A stretch of 64,000 nucleotides of DNA from Xanthomonas arboricola (GCF_002940665.1 NZ_MIGY01000003.1:496001-560000); one strand, 5' to 3'; positions 25,504 to 35,842 are shown, counted from the first letter of the stretch. Program-made: numbers and translations. The notes: generated from the sequence alone by a model not told the origin.

Positions 25504-27474
25504 TCAGGCGGTCTGTTCGCCGCGCTTGCCGACGCGGTACAGCAGCCAGCCGACCAGGGCGAGAATCGCCAGGCCGAACCATTGGTTGAGCTGCAGGCTG
25601 GCCGGCAACGCCAGCACATCGGCGCGGCTGGACAGCACGATCGGCACCGCGATGGCGATCCCCATCAACGCCTCGCCGGTGATCAGGCCGGCGGCAAACA
25701 GCACGCCCGGGCGATGCACACGGTCGCGGCCATCTTCGTCGTCGGCGCGGATCTTGTGGAAGCGCTCCACCAGGTGCGCGATCAGGCCGCCGAGGAAGAT
25801 CGGCACCATCAGCTCCAGCGGCAGGTAGATACCGATCGCCGCCGCCAGCACCGGCACACGGAAGCGCTTGCCGGTCTTCTTCAGCCATTCGTCCAGCGCG
25901 ATGATCGCCGCGCCCACTGCGGCACCGATGGCAATCATCGACCACGGCAGCTGCCCGCCGAACAGGCCCTTGGCGACCGAGGCCATCAGCGTGGCCTGCG
26001 GTGCAGCGAGCGAGTTGGGGTGCTGCGGCGTGGCCGGGCCAATGCCGTAGGCCTGCGCCAGCAGGTTCAACACCGGCGCCATGATCAGTGCGCAGGAAAA
26101 CGCGCCGATGCCCAGCATCAGTTGCTGCTTCCATGGCGTGGCGCCGACCAGATAGCCGGCCTTGAGATCCTGCAGGTTGTCGCCGCCCACCGCTGCCGCG
26201 CAGCACACCACCGCGCCGATCATGATCGCCGCCACCGCACCCAACGGCGCCGCGCCGATGCCGACCGGCACCAGACCATCCTTGCCGAGCAACAGCACCA
26301 GCACCGCCGAGGCGAACAGGATGGTGGAAATGGTGATCCCCGAGACCGGGTTGTTGGACGAACCGATCAGGCCGGCCAGATAGCCGGATACCGACACGAA
26401 CAGAAAGCCGGCCACGATCATGATGATGGTCATCGGGATCGACACGTGCCACTGCTGCACGATCGCCTGGTACAGGCCCAGCAGCGGCAAGGTGCACAGC
26501 ACCAGCGCCGCCAGCATCCACTTCATCGGCAGGTCGCGCTCGGTCTCGACGACCACACCGCCGCCGCTCTTGCGCGCGGCGGCAAAGCCGCTCTTGACGC
26601 CGGACAACAGCGACTTGCGCAGCGAGAACAGCGTCCATACGCCGCCGATCAGCATCGCGCCGACACCCAGGTAACGGATCTTCGCGCCCCAGATGCCGAA
26701 TGCCGCGTCGGCCGCTGGCGCGCCGACCAAGCTCTGCGCCAGGGCCGGGTCGCTGCCCATGAAGAACTGCTGATACAGCGGAATGGCGATATGCCAGGAC
26801 AGGATCGACCCGGACAGCACCACGATGCCGACATTCAGGCCGACGATGTAGCCCACGCCCAGCAACGCCGGCGACAGGTTGGTGCCCAGATAGCCGACCA
26901 GGCGGCTGCTGCCCAGGTAGGTGGCCTGCGCCCAGGTGTCCGGGATCACCCGCAGGCCGCTGGCCGCACCCAGCTTGACCAGCGCGCCGATCGCACCGGA
27001 CATTGCCAGGATCTTCAGGCCCGGGCCGGGGTTTTCACCGGCCTTGAGCACTTCGGCCGCTGCCTTGCCTTCGGGGAACGGCAGCGGATCTTCGACGATC
27101 ATCGAGCGCCGCAACGGCACCGAGAACAGCACCCCGAGCAAGCCGCCCATGCCGGCGATGCCCAGCACCCACCAGTATTTGAAGTCCGGCCAGTAGCCCA
27201 TGATCACCAACGCGGGGATGGTGAAGATCACCCCGGCGGCGATCGACGAACCGGCCGAGGCACCGGTCTGGACGATGTTGTTTTCCAGAATGGTGCCACC
27301 GCCGAGCAGGCGCAGCACGCCCATCGAGACGACCGCAGCCGGAATGGCGGTGGCGATGGTCAGGCCCGCAAACAGGCCGAGATAGGCGTTGGCGGCCGAA
27401 AGCACCACCGCCAGCACGATGGCCAGCACGACGGCGCGGAAGGTGAGCTGGCGCGGCTGCGCGTCATGGCTCAT
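25504..27474 (-). CDS. OPT-family oligopeptide transporter
   Basis: 656 residues, start supported by AGGGGAA upstream of the ATG. Polytopic membrane protein with about 15 hydrophobic segments across its length. It begins with RAVVLAIVLAVVLSAANAYLG, the typical OPT opening, and has the conserved ENNIVQTGASAGSSIAAG block near residues 62-80, DPLPFPEGKAAAEVL near 127, and later GSSNNPVSG and GGDNLQDLKAGYLVGATPWKQQ. The family imports oligopeptides, or metal-chelate conjugates in the YSL branch, driven by protons. It is monocistronic: a strong terminator follows and the next upstream gene is about 600 bases away. Confidence 0.94.
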   Translation of the reverse strand: MSHDAQPRQLTFRAVVLAIVLAVVLSAANAYLGLFAGLTIATAIPAAVVSMGVLRLLGGGTILENNIVQTGASAGSSIAAGVIFTIPALVIMGYWPDFKYWWVLGIAGMGGLLGVLFSVPLRRSMIVEDPLPFPEGKAAAEVLKAGENPGPGLKILAMSGAIGALVKLGAASGLRVIPDTWAQATYLGSSRLVGYLGTNLSPALLGVGYIVGLNVGIVVLSGSILSWHIAIPLYQQFFMGSDPALAQSLVGAPAADAAFGIWGAKIRYLGVGAMLIGGVWTLFSLRKSLLSGVKSGFAAARKSGGGVVVETERDLPMKWMLAALVLCTLPLLGLYQAIVQQWHVSIPMTIIMIVAGFLFVSVSGYLAGLIGSSNNPVSGITISTILFASAVLVLLLGKDGLVPVGIGAAPLGAVAAIMIGAVVCCAAAVGGDNLQDLKAGYLVGATPWKQQLMLGIGAFSCALIMAPVLNLLAQAYGIGPATPQHPNSLAAPQATLMASVAKGLFGGQLPWSMIAIGAAVGAAIIALDEWLKKTGKRFRVPVLAAAIGIYLPLELMVPIFLGGLIAHLVERFHKIRADDEDGRDRVHRPGVLFAAGLITGEALMGIAIAVPIVLSSRADVLALPASLQLNQWFGLAILALVGWLLYRVGKRGEQTA

Positions 27475-28084
27475 GGGCAGTTCCCCTGTGGCAAAAAATC
27501 CGGACCACGCTAGCGCCTACACGGAGTTCCGTCCAGCTGCGCCGCGGCGTGACACTGTGCCTGCTGTGGCGGCTGGAATGCCCGGGGATGTGGCGACGGG
27601 GACAACAGGCGCGTACCAGCGTGTGTCGGCGACTACATCGCGCATGCAGATCGCAAGCGCATGAGGTCGCACGGTGTGGAGGTGGCGGACACTGCTGCAT
27701 GGGCATGCAGACCAGCGGCTTACGGCGTCAGGGTGCGGCGATGCGGTCTTCCGGCTCGTCGACCGACGGAGGCGCCATGAGCGACGCGCCGTGGCCGATA
27801 GGTGACAACGAGCGATGGGCTCGTCATCACGTCCATTGCCCGTACCGGCGGTCGCCTGCCGCCCGTGCTGGCGGGACAATGCGCTGGTGAGGGGGCCGCG
27901 GATGAGGCCGCGCGCCGGTAAGGGCCGACTGGTCTGCTGCTGCAGCGGCGGGCACGCGTTGCCGTATATCGCTATCGCCGTGATCACTGGACGCTGCCGT
28001 TTTTCCTGCACGTCAGGGATCTGCTGCCGGCGATGGTGCGTCAGCGGCTGCGCCGACGCTGGCGACGTCGGCGCGGCTGTCCAA
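27475..28084. other. 610-base intergenic region, no gene supported
   Basis: Frames on both strands are open (27517-28104 leftward, 27549-27890 rightward), but their translations are Arg/Ala/Pro-rich and lack family features or good ribosome sites. It presumably contains the OPT promoter. No hairpin with a T run or direct repeat stood out. Confidence 0.45.
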
Positions 28085-28903
28085 TCAATGCAGCAGTTCG
28101 GCAAACGCGCGGTCGGCCTCGATCACGTCCGGCAATGCGGCGAACAAGGCCTCCAGATCCACCGTGTCCATCAACGGACCGCGCACCGCGTCCAAGGCCG
28201 CCGGCGTGGCGCCGCCATGCGCGTGCAGCGCATCGGAGACCTGCACCGCCTGCGCAACCACCAGCGGCATACGCGCACCGTCCGGCGCAGCGGCCGGGCG
28301 GACCTGATAGGCGATCGCTTCCTGGATGACGACAGGCAGCTGCCAGCGACGCACCAGCTCGGCGCCGACTTCCGGGTAACCGAACCCCAACTGCAGGGTT
28401 TCTTCGGCGGCATGGCCGGCCGACGAGGCGTCGTGATTGAGGCGGCTGGCGTAATCCGGCGCGCCGGACTGGATCAGCAGCTCGCCGATGTTGTGCATCA
28501 TGCCGCAGGTGAATGCGGTTTCCGGATCCAGGCCGTGCTGGCGCGCCAGCAGGCGGCAGATGCCGGCCACCTCGAAACTGTGCCGCCAGAACGCCTTCAG
28601 ATCGAACCCCGGCACGGCACGGAACACCCCGGTCATCGCCGAGGCGAGCACCAGGGTGCGCAGCGTGTTGAAGCCCAGCCGCATGGCCGCGTCTTCCACG
28701 CTGGTGGAATCGCGCAGGCCGCGGAAGCGCGCCGAGTTGGCCAACCGCAGCACCTTGGCCGCGATCACCGGATCGCGCTCGATCGTGTGCGCCAACGCAT
28801 CGATATTGGTCTCCGGATCGTCGAACCGGGCAATCAGGTCCTGCGCCACTTCGGGCACGGTGGGCAAGGTGTGCAACTGGTCGAACAATGCCTCCAACTT
28901 CAT
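28085..28903 (-). CDS. HDOD-domain signalling protein
   Basis: 272 residues, start supported by GAGG 5 bases before the ATG. The HDOD domain spans about residues 10-210: LPTVPEVAQDLIARFDDPE, then ERDPVIAAKVLRLANSARF, a helical core (RLGFNTLRTLVLASAMTG) and the degenerate HD-like FTCGMMHNIGELLI. HDOD proteins resemble HD phosphohydrolases but usually lack metal-binding residues; they act as protein-interaction scaffolds in signalling, motility or cyclic-di-GMP pathways of xanthomonads. No GGDEF or EAL domain is attached. It is single on its strand, with 220 gene-free bases upstream. Confidence 0.9.
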   Translation of the reverse strand: MKLEALFDQLHTLPTVPEVAQDLIARFDDPETNIDALAHTIERDPVIAAKVLRLANSARFRGLRDSTSVEDAAMRLGFNTLRTLVLASAMTGVFRAVPGFDLKAFWRHSFEVAGICRLLARQHGLDPETAFTCGMMHNIGELLIQSGAPDYASRLNHDASSAGHAAEETLQLGFGYPEVGAELVRRWQLPVVIQEAIAYQVRPAAAPDGARMPLVVAQAVQVSDALHAHGGATPAALDAVRGPLMDTVDLEALFAALPDVIEADRAFAELLH

Positions 28904-29123
28904 GATCGCCTCGCGGGTGAAAGGTAGCCGGCGCGGCCGCGCCGGCCTGCATGGTGTAGCACAGACCGGCCGAATGACGATAACCCGTCACGGCCGCTCT
29001 TCACCCGGGCTTTGCGTCATCGCCTTGCGGCAGGCTGCTCCGTCGGGCGCGTAGCGACGGTCATCATGGACAGCGCGGTCGACAAGATCCCGATATGCGT
29101 ACGCCGACGCCACTCGTTGGCCT

Positions 29124-29706
29124 TTAGTTGGCCTTGGCACCACCCAGGAACCTGACCAGAAACGCCAGCACCTGCGTATAGAACGCGCGCCGATGCGGCT
29201 CGGTATAGAAACCGTGGCCTTCGGTGCCGTAGTGCCAACTGTCGAAGATCTCGAACGGGCCGCCATGCGGCATCACCGCCATCGGCAGGTTCTTTCCCGT
29301 GCCGGTGCGCGGCAGCGAGAGGTCGCCATGCAACGGCACACCATCGCGCGCCTGCAGCGCGATGGGCTGTACGGTCGCGGTGCGCTCGGGCTCGAACCAG
29401 TCGCGCCGGCTGATCACATGCTGGGCTTTTTTCTCCTGCATATCGAACACATATGCCAAGCCCGGTGCCTCGGGCACCATAGCCCACCGGCAACTCGACA
29501 CCGGTGCCATCGGCATTGATGGCGTACGGCTCGCCGCTCGGCAACGGTTTGTCGAGCAAACCGTCCTTCTGTGCAATGGAGATCAATACACGCGCATCGC
29601 TGACCCAGGCAAAGTCGCTCGCATCCGTGTTCGTATCCAGCACAAAGATCGCGCCCCTGCTACTGAGCACGCAATTCAACGGCAATCGCAGATCAGACAA
29701 CGTTTC
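29124..29706 (-). pseudogene. Remnant of an S9-family peptidase
   Basis: Two frames together give parts of one S9 peptidase. The first (29700 to about 29480) gives RLPLNCVLSSRGAIFVLD, then WVSDARVLISIAQKDGLLDKPL and YAINADGTG, as in the propeller of dipeptidyl-peptidase-like enzymes. A frameshift near 29470-29480 leads into PGLAYVFDMQEKKAQHV, the start of the hydrolase domain, and PMAVMPHGGPFEIFDSW. The frame then jumps within about 17 residues to EGHGFYTEPHRRAFYTQVLAF. In intact relatives the nucleophile and Asp motifs lie between these, so an internal deletion removed the active site. The 5' part is missing too: homology stops at the 3' end of dnaE2. Confidence 0.82.
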
Positions 29707-32700
29707 AATGAAAATCCCGCGAGGGCAGCTGCATGTCGCCGAGCAGGTCGCTGAGGTCGTGCAGATCGCCGGCGATCAAATGCTCCACCCCGTCCACGCG
29801 CTCCCAGCGGCCGCGTACGGCCAGCAGGCGCGATTCCAGCAGTGCGCGGCGGCGGCGCAGCGCCAGGTGCGACCAGACGATGACGTTGATCATGCCGTGT
29901 TCGTCTTCCAGGGTGACGAAGATGGTGCCCTTGGCCGTGGCCGGGCGCTGGCGCTGGGTGACCAGGCCGGCGACATGCACGCCGTTGCCGTGACTGCGGC
30001 CTTGCAGCTCACGCAGGCCGAGGATGCGCCGCTGCCGCATCTGCGGGCGCAGCAGCGCCATCGGATGCTGGCGCAGACTCAGACCGACCGAGCGATAGTC
30101 GGCCAGGATTTCTTCGCCCGCGCGCGGCGCTTCAAATTCCACCGGGCGCTCCTGCGGACTACCCGGCAGCAGCGGCCGACGCGCTTCCACGCCGGCCATC
30201 GCCCAGCGCGCGGCGTTGCGGTTGCCCACCATGCCCTGCAAGGCGCCGGCTTCGGCCAGTGCCAGGCGCGCCTTTTCGTCGAGTGCAGCGCGCAGGCACA
30301 GATCGCCGATATCGGCGAAGGCCCGCTGCGCGCGTGCGGCCACAATGCGATTGGCCACCACTTCCGATAAGCCAGCGACCTGCCGCATGCCCAGACGGAT
30401 CGCCGGTTGTTCGCCAGGGTCTTCGTCGCTGCGCCAGGGCCGGCCACCGACCAGCGTGTTGTCCCAGACGCTGTGCAACACATCCACCGGCAGCACCTCC
30501 ACGCGCGCGCGCTCGGAACTGCCGCGGCGTGCGTCCTGCACGATCTGGCTGGCCGAGTAGAAGCCCATCGGCTGCGCATTGAGCAGCCCGCAGGCGAAGG
30601 CCGCCGGCTCGTGCCGTTTGAGCCAGCAACTGGCGTAGACAAGCTTGGCGAACGAGGCGGCATGGCTTTGCGGGAAGCCGTAGGAGCCGAAGCCCTTGAT
30701 CTGCTCGAAGATCTGGTCGATGAATTCCGGCGAGTAGTCGCGGGCGGCCATGAGCTGGCGAATCCGCACACGGTGCGGCTCCATATCGCCGCCGCGTCGC
30801 CAGGCCGCCATCGAGCGACGCAGCTGATCAGCCTCGCTATCGGTATAGCCGGCATGGATCACCAGTTCCATCACCTGCTCCTGAAACAGCGGAATGCCCA
30901 GCGTGCGACCGAGAATGGCTTCCACGCCGGACGAGGGGAAACTGACCGGCTCGTAGCCCTGCCGCCGCCGCAGATACGGGTGCACCATGTCGCCCTGGAT
31001 CGGCCCCGGGCGCACGATCGCCACTTCGATCACAAGATCGTAGAACTCCCGGGGCTTGAGCCGCGGCAACATCGCCATCTGCGCGCGCGATTCGATCTGG
31101 AATACGCCCACGGTATCGGCGCGCTGGATCATCTTGTAGGTGGGCGCATCCTCGCCCGGCAGCGTGGCGATGCTGTAGTCGCGCCCACGATGCCTGCGCA
31201 CCAGGTCCAGGGTCTTGCGGATGCAGGTCAACATGCCCAGTGCCAGGCAATCGACCTTGAGCAGCTTCATGGTTTCCAGATCGTCCTTGTCCCACTGGAT
31301 GATGGTGCGGTCGGCCATCGCCGCGTTTTCCACCGGCACCAGCATCGACAGCGGTTCATCCGAAATCACGAAGCCGCCGACATGCTGCGACAGATGACGC
31401 GGGTGATCGCGCAGGTGCTCGGTGACTGCCAGAATCTTGTTGATCAGCGGATTGGCCAGATCGAACCCGGCCTCTTCGATGCGCTGTTCCATCGGGGTAT
31501 CGCCATTGCCCCAGCCGTAGCAATTGGCCAGCAACGCGATCTGGTCCGGCGGCAGGCCGAACGCCTTGGCCACATCGCGCACGGCGCTCTTGCCGCGATA
31601 GCAGATCACCGTCGCCGCCAGTGCCGCGCGTTCGCGGCCGTATTTGCTGTAGACGTATTGCAGCACTTCCTCACGGCGCTCGTGCTCGAAGTCCACATCG
31701 ATATCCGGCGGCTCGTCGCGTTCCCTGGATAAGAATCGCGCCATCAACAGACGGGTTTCGCCGGGATTGACCGCAGTGATGCCCAGTGCATAACACACCG
31801 CCGAATTGGCCGATGAGCCACGGCCCTGGCACAGGATGTGCTTCGAGCGCGCAAAGCGCACCACATCCTGCACGGTGAGGAAAAACGCCTCGTATCCCTT
31901 GTAGGCGATCAACTCCAGCTCGCTGTCGATCTGCGCCACTACCTGGGCCGGCACCCCGTTGGACCACCGCTCACGCATCCCCTCTTCAGTGAGCTGTCGC
32001 AGATAACTCGCCGGCGTATGCCCTTCCGGCACCAGTTCGCGCGGGTAGGTGTATTCAAGCCCGGAGATATCGAAGCTGCAGCGCTGCGCCAGGTCCACCG
32101 TGGCCTGCAACAGCGCGTCCGGGTAGATGTTGTCCAAGGCACGCCGTGTGCGCAGATGGCGCTCGCCGTTGCGGAACAGGTGCGCGCCGCACTCGGCCAA
32201 CGGCAAGCCGTGGCGGATGGCGGTCAGGGTGTCCTGCACGATGCGCTCGCGCCGCTGCGCCATATGCACATCGCCGCTGGCCAGTGCGCTCATGCCCAGT
32301 TGCTGCGCCAGCAGCTGCAGGGCAAGCAACCGCGCCGCATCGTCCTGCTCGCGATGCAGTTCCACCGCCAGGAATGCACGCTCGCCGAAGACCTGCTGCA
32401 ACCAGGCGCCCTGCTCGGCCTGCGGCTGCGCACCGGGCAACCACACCGCGAACACGCCGGGTTCCACAGCGCCAAACTGCGCCTCCACCTCGGCACGCCC
32501 GAGCCGATACGCACCCTTGCTTGCCGCACGCCGCGCAGTGGTGATCAGTGCGCACAACTGCGGATAGCCATGCGCGTTTTCCACCAGCAGGACGAAGCGG
32601 GTGCCATCGACCAGGGCGAATTCGCTGCCGACGATCAGGCGCACACCGGTGGCGCGCGAGGCTTCCAGGCCACGCACGATGCCGGCCAGCGAGCATTCGT

Positions 32701-32953
32701 CGGTGATCGCCAGGGCGCTGTAACCGCAGTGTTGCGCGCGCATGAACAATTGTTCGGCACTGGAGGCGCCACGCAGGAACGAGAAGTCCGACAGGCAGTG
32801 CAGCTCGGCATAGGCGGGCAGCCCATCGGCAACCATGGCATGGGCGATGTCGTCGTTTGCCGCGCGCAACCGCGCGGCGACCGTCCAGGCGCGCGGCATG
32901 CGTCCACCGGGCGTATCGCGGTCCACGCCGTCGACCGCGTCATCCCAGCTCAT
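29705..32953 (-). CDS. dnaE2: Error-prone DNA polymerase ImuC/DnaE2
   Basis: 1082 residues. C-family polymerase alpha-subunit paralogue that performs mutagenic translesion synthesis with ImuB. The N-terminal PHP domain is present ([17 protein letters not shown] near residue 50). The catalytic acidic motif is [15 protein letters not shown] near residue 415. The fingers and the C-terminal OB-fold ([29 protein letters not shown]) complete the family layout. Replicative DnaE is longer and has a tau-binding C-terminus, which is missing here. It is the last gene of the lexA2-imuA-imuB-dnaE2 cassette, but unlike the tight upstream junctions it starts 156 bases after the imuB stop. Its stop abuts the S9 pseudogene. 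Confidence 0.97.
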   Translation of the reverse strand: MSWDDAVDGVDRDTPGGRMPRAWTVAARLRAANDDIAHAMVADGLPAYAELHCLSDFSFLRGASSAEQLFMRAQHCGYSALAITDECSLAGIVRGLEASRATGVRLIVGSEFALVDGTRFVLLVENAHGYPQLCALITTARRAASKGAYRLGRAEVEAQFGAVEPGVFAVWLPGAQPQAEQGAWLQQVFGERAFLAVELHREQDDAARLLALQLLAQQLGMSALASGDVHMAQRRERIVQDTLTAIRHGLPLAECGAHLFRNGERHLRTRRALDNIYPDALLQATVDLAQRCSFDISGLEYTYPRELVPEGHTPASYLRQLTEEGMRERWSNGVPAQVVAQIDSELELIAYKGYEAFFLTVQDVVRFARSKHILCQGRGSSANSAVCYALGITAVNPGETRLLMARFLSRERDEPPDIDVDFEHERREEVLQYVYSKYGRERAALAATVICYRGKSAVRDVAKAFGLPPDQIALLANCYGWGNGDTPMEQRIEEAGFDLANPLINKILAVTEHLRDHPRHLSQHVGGFVISDEPLSMLVPVENAAMADRTIIQWDKDDLETMKLLKVDCLALGMLTCIRKTLDLVRRHRGRDYSIATLPGEDAPTYKMIQRADTVGVFQIESRAQMAMLPRLKPREFYDLVIEVAIVRPGPIQGDMVHPYLRRRQGYEPVSFPSSGVEAILGRTLGIPLFQEQVMELVIHAGYTDSEADQLRRSMAAWRRGGDMEPHRVRIRQLMAARDYSPEFIDQIFEQIKGFGSYGFPQSHAASFAKLVYASCWLKRHEPAAFACGLLNAQPMGFYSASQIVQDARRGSSERARVEVLPVDVLHSVWDNTLVGGRPWRSDEDPGEQPAIRLGMRQVAGLSEVVANRIVAARAQRAFADIGDLCLRAALDEKARLALAEAGALQGMVGNRNAARWAMAGVEARRPLLPGSPQERPVEFEAPRAGEEILADYRSVGLSLRQHPMALLRPQMRQRRILGLRELQGRSHGNGVHVAGLVTQRQRPATAKGTIFVTLEDEHGMINVIVWSHLALRRRRALLESRLLAVRGRWERVDGVEHLIAGDLHDLSDLLGDMQLPSRDFH

Positions 32954-33109
32954 GCGCGCACCCTTTCAACATTGCGCTGCCACCACACAGGCGCTGCAGA
33001 TCGACGCGTTGCGGTTGCTTCTTCGCTGCGTGGCATCGCAGGCGTACGGCACCGCTGCGACGACCGGCCCGGCAGGCAACGCTGCGATGCTGCAACGGAG
33101 TGCGCCGGA

Positions 33110-34528
33110 TCATGCGAACCACCCGTGCAGCATCCAGCCATCGACACGGCCTGGCGCGGCAAACACCCAGGCCTGGCGTCCGCGTGCGGTTTCCACCACG
33201 TAGTAATCGCGGCGTGCCTCGTCGTCGTCCCACCAGCCGCTTTCCAGCCGCTCCGGGCCGGAGATGATGCGCAGCTGCGTCTCGTGCAGGGGCACCGGCT
33301 GCGGCAACAGCCAGGTGGGGCGCGGCGGACGCTGCGGCGCATGGGTTTCGCGCACCGCATCGCCGATGGCGCGCCGCCAGGCACGTTCCGGGCGCGGGTC
33401 GTCGGCCGGCAGCACGCGATACACCGCCTCATCGCCCAGCCGCGCACGCAGGCGCTCGCGCAATTGCGGCCACTCCACCGATTGCTGCGCACGTTGATCG
33501 AACAGATCGCGCATGGCCGGCACGAACGGCGGCAGCTGCCGCGCCAGCAGCCGCATCGCCACCACCGGGCGCGGGATCTCCACCCGCTCCAGCCGGTTGC
33601 GCGCTAGCTCGAACAACAACGTCGGCGCGCGCTCCGGCGTCAGCAGGCCGATCTCGACATCGGTGGCGCCTTGTTCGTGTTCCAGCCGCAGCAGGAACCG
33701 TTGCACGCCGCCGTCGCGGATGGACAGGTAGGTGCACAGGTCGCCGATCAGGCGCCGCAGCGGGAACAGCAGCGCCGGATGCATTTCCACCTCGTAGCCG
33801 AGTTCCACGCGCTGGTCGAAGTGGTCCGGTGGCGCGTAGCACTCCAGGGGATCGTCGACCTGGCCGTAGAGGCGGTCCAGATGCTCGAGCAGGCCCGCAC
33901 CGAACCGCCGGCGCAGCCCATCGCGCGGCAACGCGCGCACCGCCGCCAGCGTGCGCACGCCCATGTGTTGCAGGCGCTCGCCGGCATCGCCCGGCAACGC
34001 GGCGCGGCGCACCGGCACCTTGTCCAGCGTGCTGTGCAAGGCCGGCAACTGCGTCACCACCATGCCATCGCGCAAACCGGCCAGCACGCGCGCGGCGCGC
34101 GGCGTAGGTGCCAGTGCGAGCCGGTGCCGGAAGCCCAAGGCCTGCAGTTCATCTCGTAGGCGGCGCTCGAAACGCGGCCACGGGCCGAACAATCGAAAAC
34201 TGGCACCGGCCTCCAGCACGATGGCGCGCGACCATTGCTGGCTCACCAGCGAGCTGTGCCGGTACGCCCACGCCGCAAGAAACCGCTGCGTGCGCGCCTC
34301 AGCCTGCGCCTCGTAATCGATGGTGCGTACATGGGACATCAGCGCATGCGCCGCCGACAGCCGCATGCCGGCTTTCAGACCGGCAGCGGCGGCCGCTGCA
34401 TTGACCGAATGCAGGCTGCGCAACTGCGCCGGCCCTTCCACCAACACCAGCGGTGCCAGCGGTTCCTCCAGACGCCGAAGGACGGCGTCCAGCGCCAGCT
34501 GCGGCAGCAAGATGCAGGCCCACAACAT
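33110..34528 (-). CDS. imuB: Y-family polymerase-like mutasome protein ImuB
   Basis: 472 residues, 9 bases downstream of imuA. It has the Y-family polymerase fold but starts MLWACILLPQLALDAVLR, where an active Y-polymerase would carry a catalytic Asp; this fits ImuB as a non-catalytic hub. Palm/fingers features are SLHSVNAAAAAAGLKAGM and LAPTPRAARVLA; an HhH-like segment is LQHMGVRTLAAVRALPRDGLRRRFG. The C-terminus (RRDYYVVETARGRQAWVF...DGWMLHGWFA) is the conserved ImuB tail. In related systems ImuB binds the beta clamp and recruits ImuA and DnaE2 to damaged DNA. Confidence 0.95.
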   Translation of the reverse strand: MLWACILLPQLALDAVLRRLEEPLAPLVLVEGPAQLRSLHSVNAAAAAAGLKAGMRLSAAHALMSHVRTIDYEAQAEARTQRFLAAWAYRHSSLVSQQWSRAIVLEAGASFRLFGPWPRFERRLRDELQALGFRHRLALAPTPRAARVLAGLRDGMVVTQLPALHSTLDKVPVRRAALPGDAGERLQHMGVRTLAAVRALPRDGLRRRFGAGLLEHLDRLYGQVDDPLECYAPPDHFDQRVELGYEVEMHPALLFPLRRLIGDLCTYLSIRDGGVQRFLLRLEHEQGATDVEIGLLTPERAPTLLFELARNRLERVEIPRPVVAMRLLARQLPPFVPAMRDLFDQRAQQSVEWPQLRERLRARLGDEAVYRVLPADDPRPERAWRRAIGDAVRETHAPQRPPRPTWLLPQPVPLHETQLRIISGPERLESGWWDDDEARRDYYVVETARGRQAWVFAAPGRVDGWMLHGWFA

Positions 34529-34537
34529 GCGCGCGCC

Positions 34538-35191
34538 TCAATGCGCCAGCCGCAACGGCTGCGACGGAACCTGCCCGCCGCGGCACTTGCGCACTTGCCA
34601 GGCATCGCGCTCGGGCAGAAATTCCAGCCGTAATGCCGCCGGCGATGCATTGACCGCATGCTTGCGATCGCGCAACGCGAACGCGCAGCAGTTGCCGCTG
34701 TCGGCGGCGACCTGCAGCCGCCGCAATGCGCGTGCATCGCCGGTCTGCGGCCAGCCCAGCACCGCCGCGCATGCGCCACTGCGCAGGCATTGCTCGAACG
34801 CCCACAAGGCGTCGCGCGGCTCGGCCTGCACCACTTCCAGATGTTCCAGCACTACCCCGCCCGCCTGCCAGGCCGGCGCGTAGGGAATGAACGGCGGCGC
34901 CACCAGCACCACCCGGCTGCTGGCGCCAGTCATGCGCGCCAGCGTGGGCAACAACAAGGCGATCTCGCCCACGCCGTGCGCGGGCAGCAGCAACTCGGTC
35001 AGTGCCCGCCGCGGCCAGCCGCCATCGGGCAGCAGCGCATCCAGTGCCGCATGCCCGGTGGATTCGCCGCCATGGGCAATGGCGGTGCCACGACCCGCGC
35101 GCCACACCGTGCGTGCGGCCAGCAGGGCGTCCAGCGGCAGCGCCACTGCCGCGTTGCCGTCCTGCCTGATGCGCGCGGGCTCCTGGCTCAT
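34538..35191 (-). CDS. imuA: Mutasome accessory protein ImuA
   Basis: 217 residues; the ATG is one base after the end of lexA2, indicating tight coupling. ImuA belongs to a RecA/SulA-like group. The segment GGWPRRALTELLLPAHGVGEIALLLPTLARM corresponds to the RecA core, but the Walker A Lys/Thr is missing, as usual for ImuA. LGWPQTGDARALRRLQVAADSGNCCAFALRD and the C-terminal LRLEFLPERDAWQVRKCRGG are typical. With ImuB and DnaE2 it is needed for damage-induced mutagenesis; in other bacteria ImuA modulates RecA and binds ImuB. Regulated by the LexA2 operator upstream of lexA2. Confidence 0.93.
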   Translation of the reverse strand: MSQEPARIRQDGNAAVALPLDALLAARTVWRAGRGTAIAHGGESTGHAALDALLPDGGWPRRALTELLLPAHGVGEIALLLPTLARMTGASSRVVLVAPPFIPYAPAWQAGGVVLEHLEVVQAEPRDALWAFEQCLRSGACAAVLGWPQTGDARALRRLQVAADSGNCCAFALRDRKHAVNASPAALRLEFLPERDAWQVRKCRGGQVPSQPLRLAH

Positions 35192-35192
35192 C

Positions 35193-35798
35193 TCAACCCT
35201 GCCGGATCAGACCGCAGTACAGTCCTTCGATCGCGAAGTCGGCATCGGCCGCCACCACGATCGGCGCATGCGCGCGGTTGCGCGGCAACAGGCGGATACG
35301 TTCGGCACCGCGCTCCAGCCGCTTGATGGTGATTTCGCCATCCACCCGCGCCACCACGATCTGCCCATCGCGCGCCTCGCTGCTGCGATGCACGCCGACC
35401 AGATCGCCGTCCAGGATGCCGTCGTCGATCATCGAGTCGCCTTGCACCTGCAGCAGATAGTCCGGGCGCAACGCGAATAGCGCGCGGTCCAGCCACAGCT
35501 GCCGGTCCAGGCCGATATCCGCCCCGATCGGCACACCGGCCGCCACCCGCCCCAGCACCGGCAAGGCCAGCAACGCATCGCGCGCGGCGCCGCCCGGCAG
35601 GCGGATGCCCCGTTTCTGATTGGGCAGCAGCTCGATCAACCCGGCCTCGGCCAGCGCCTGCACGTGCTTCTGTGCGGCATTGCGCGAGGCGAACCCGAAC
35701 GCCTGCGCAATCTCGGCCAGGCTGGGCGACATCCCCGCGCGGGCTTGCTCCTGCAGGAAAGCCAGCACGGCCTGACGCTTGGGGGAGAGAGATTCCAT
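35193..35798 (-). CDS. lexA2: LexA2-type SOS repressor of the mutasome operon
   Basis: 201 residues. Winged-helix DNA-binding domain at residues 1-65 (SLAEIAQAFGFASRNAAQKHVQALAEAGLIE). The self-cleavage site Ala87-Gly88 is in GRVAAGVP, the catalytic Ser122 in QGDSMIDDG and Lys159 in GEITIKRL, so RecA-stimulated autoproteolysis should work. It heads the operon lexA2-imuA-imuB-dnaE2. Xanthomonads usually have two LexA proteins; this cassette-linked one is LexA2, and its palindromic operator lies 27 bases upstream of the ATG, implying autorepression and SOS induction of the whole cassette. Confidence 0.95.
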   Translation of the reverse strand: MESLSPKRQAVLAFLQEQARAGMSPSLAEIAQAFGFASRNAAQKHVQALAEAGLIELLPNQKRGIRLPGGAARDALLALPVLGRVAAGVPIGADIGLDRQLWLDRALFALRPDYLLQVQGDSMIDDGILDGDLVGVHRSSEARDGQIVVARVDGEITIKRLERGAERIRLLPRNRAHAPIVVAADADFAIEGLYCGLIRQG

Positions 35799-35824
35799 GG
35801 GAGTGCAACGGCCGGCCGGGACAA

Positions 35825-35842
35825 GGTGTACATTTGTACACC
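35825..35842. promoter_or_regulatory. LexA2 operator
   Basis: GGTGTACATTTGTACACC is a perfect 18-bp dyad (arms GGTGTACA/TGTACACC, 2-base centre). Its core on the minus strand, TGTACAAATGTACA, matches the LexA2-binding sequence described for Xanthomonas. Placed 27 bases before the lexA2 ATG. It lies between lexA2 and the divergent toxin-antitoxin genes. Confidence 0.93.

Noticed and set aside
25156..27513. 785-codon frame antisense to the OPT transporter
   Set aside because: His/Gln/Arg-rich, no family features; the transporter on the other strand is complete.
27517..28104. 195-codon leftward frame between the OPT and HDOD genes
   Set aside because: Arg/Pro/Ser-rich without structure, and its start lies inside the HDOD coding region; not supported as a gene.
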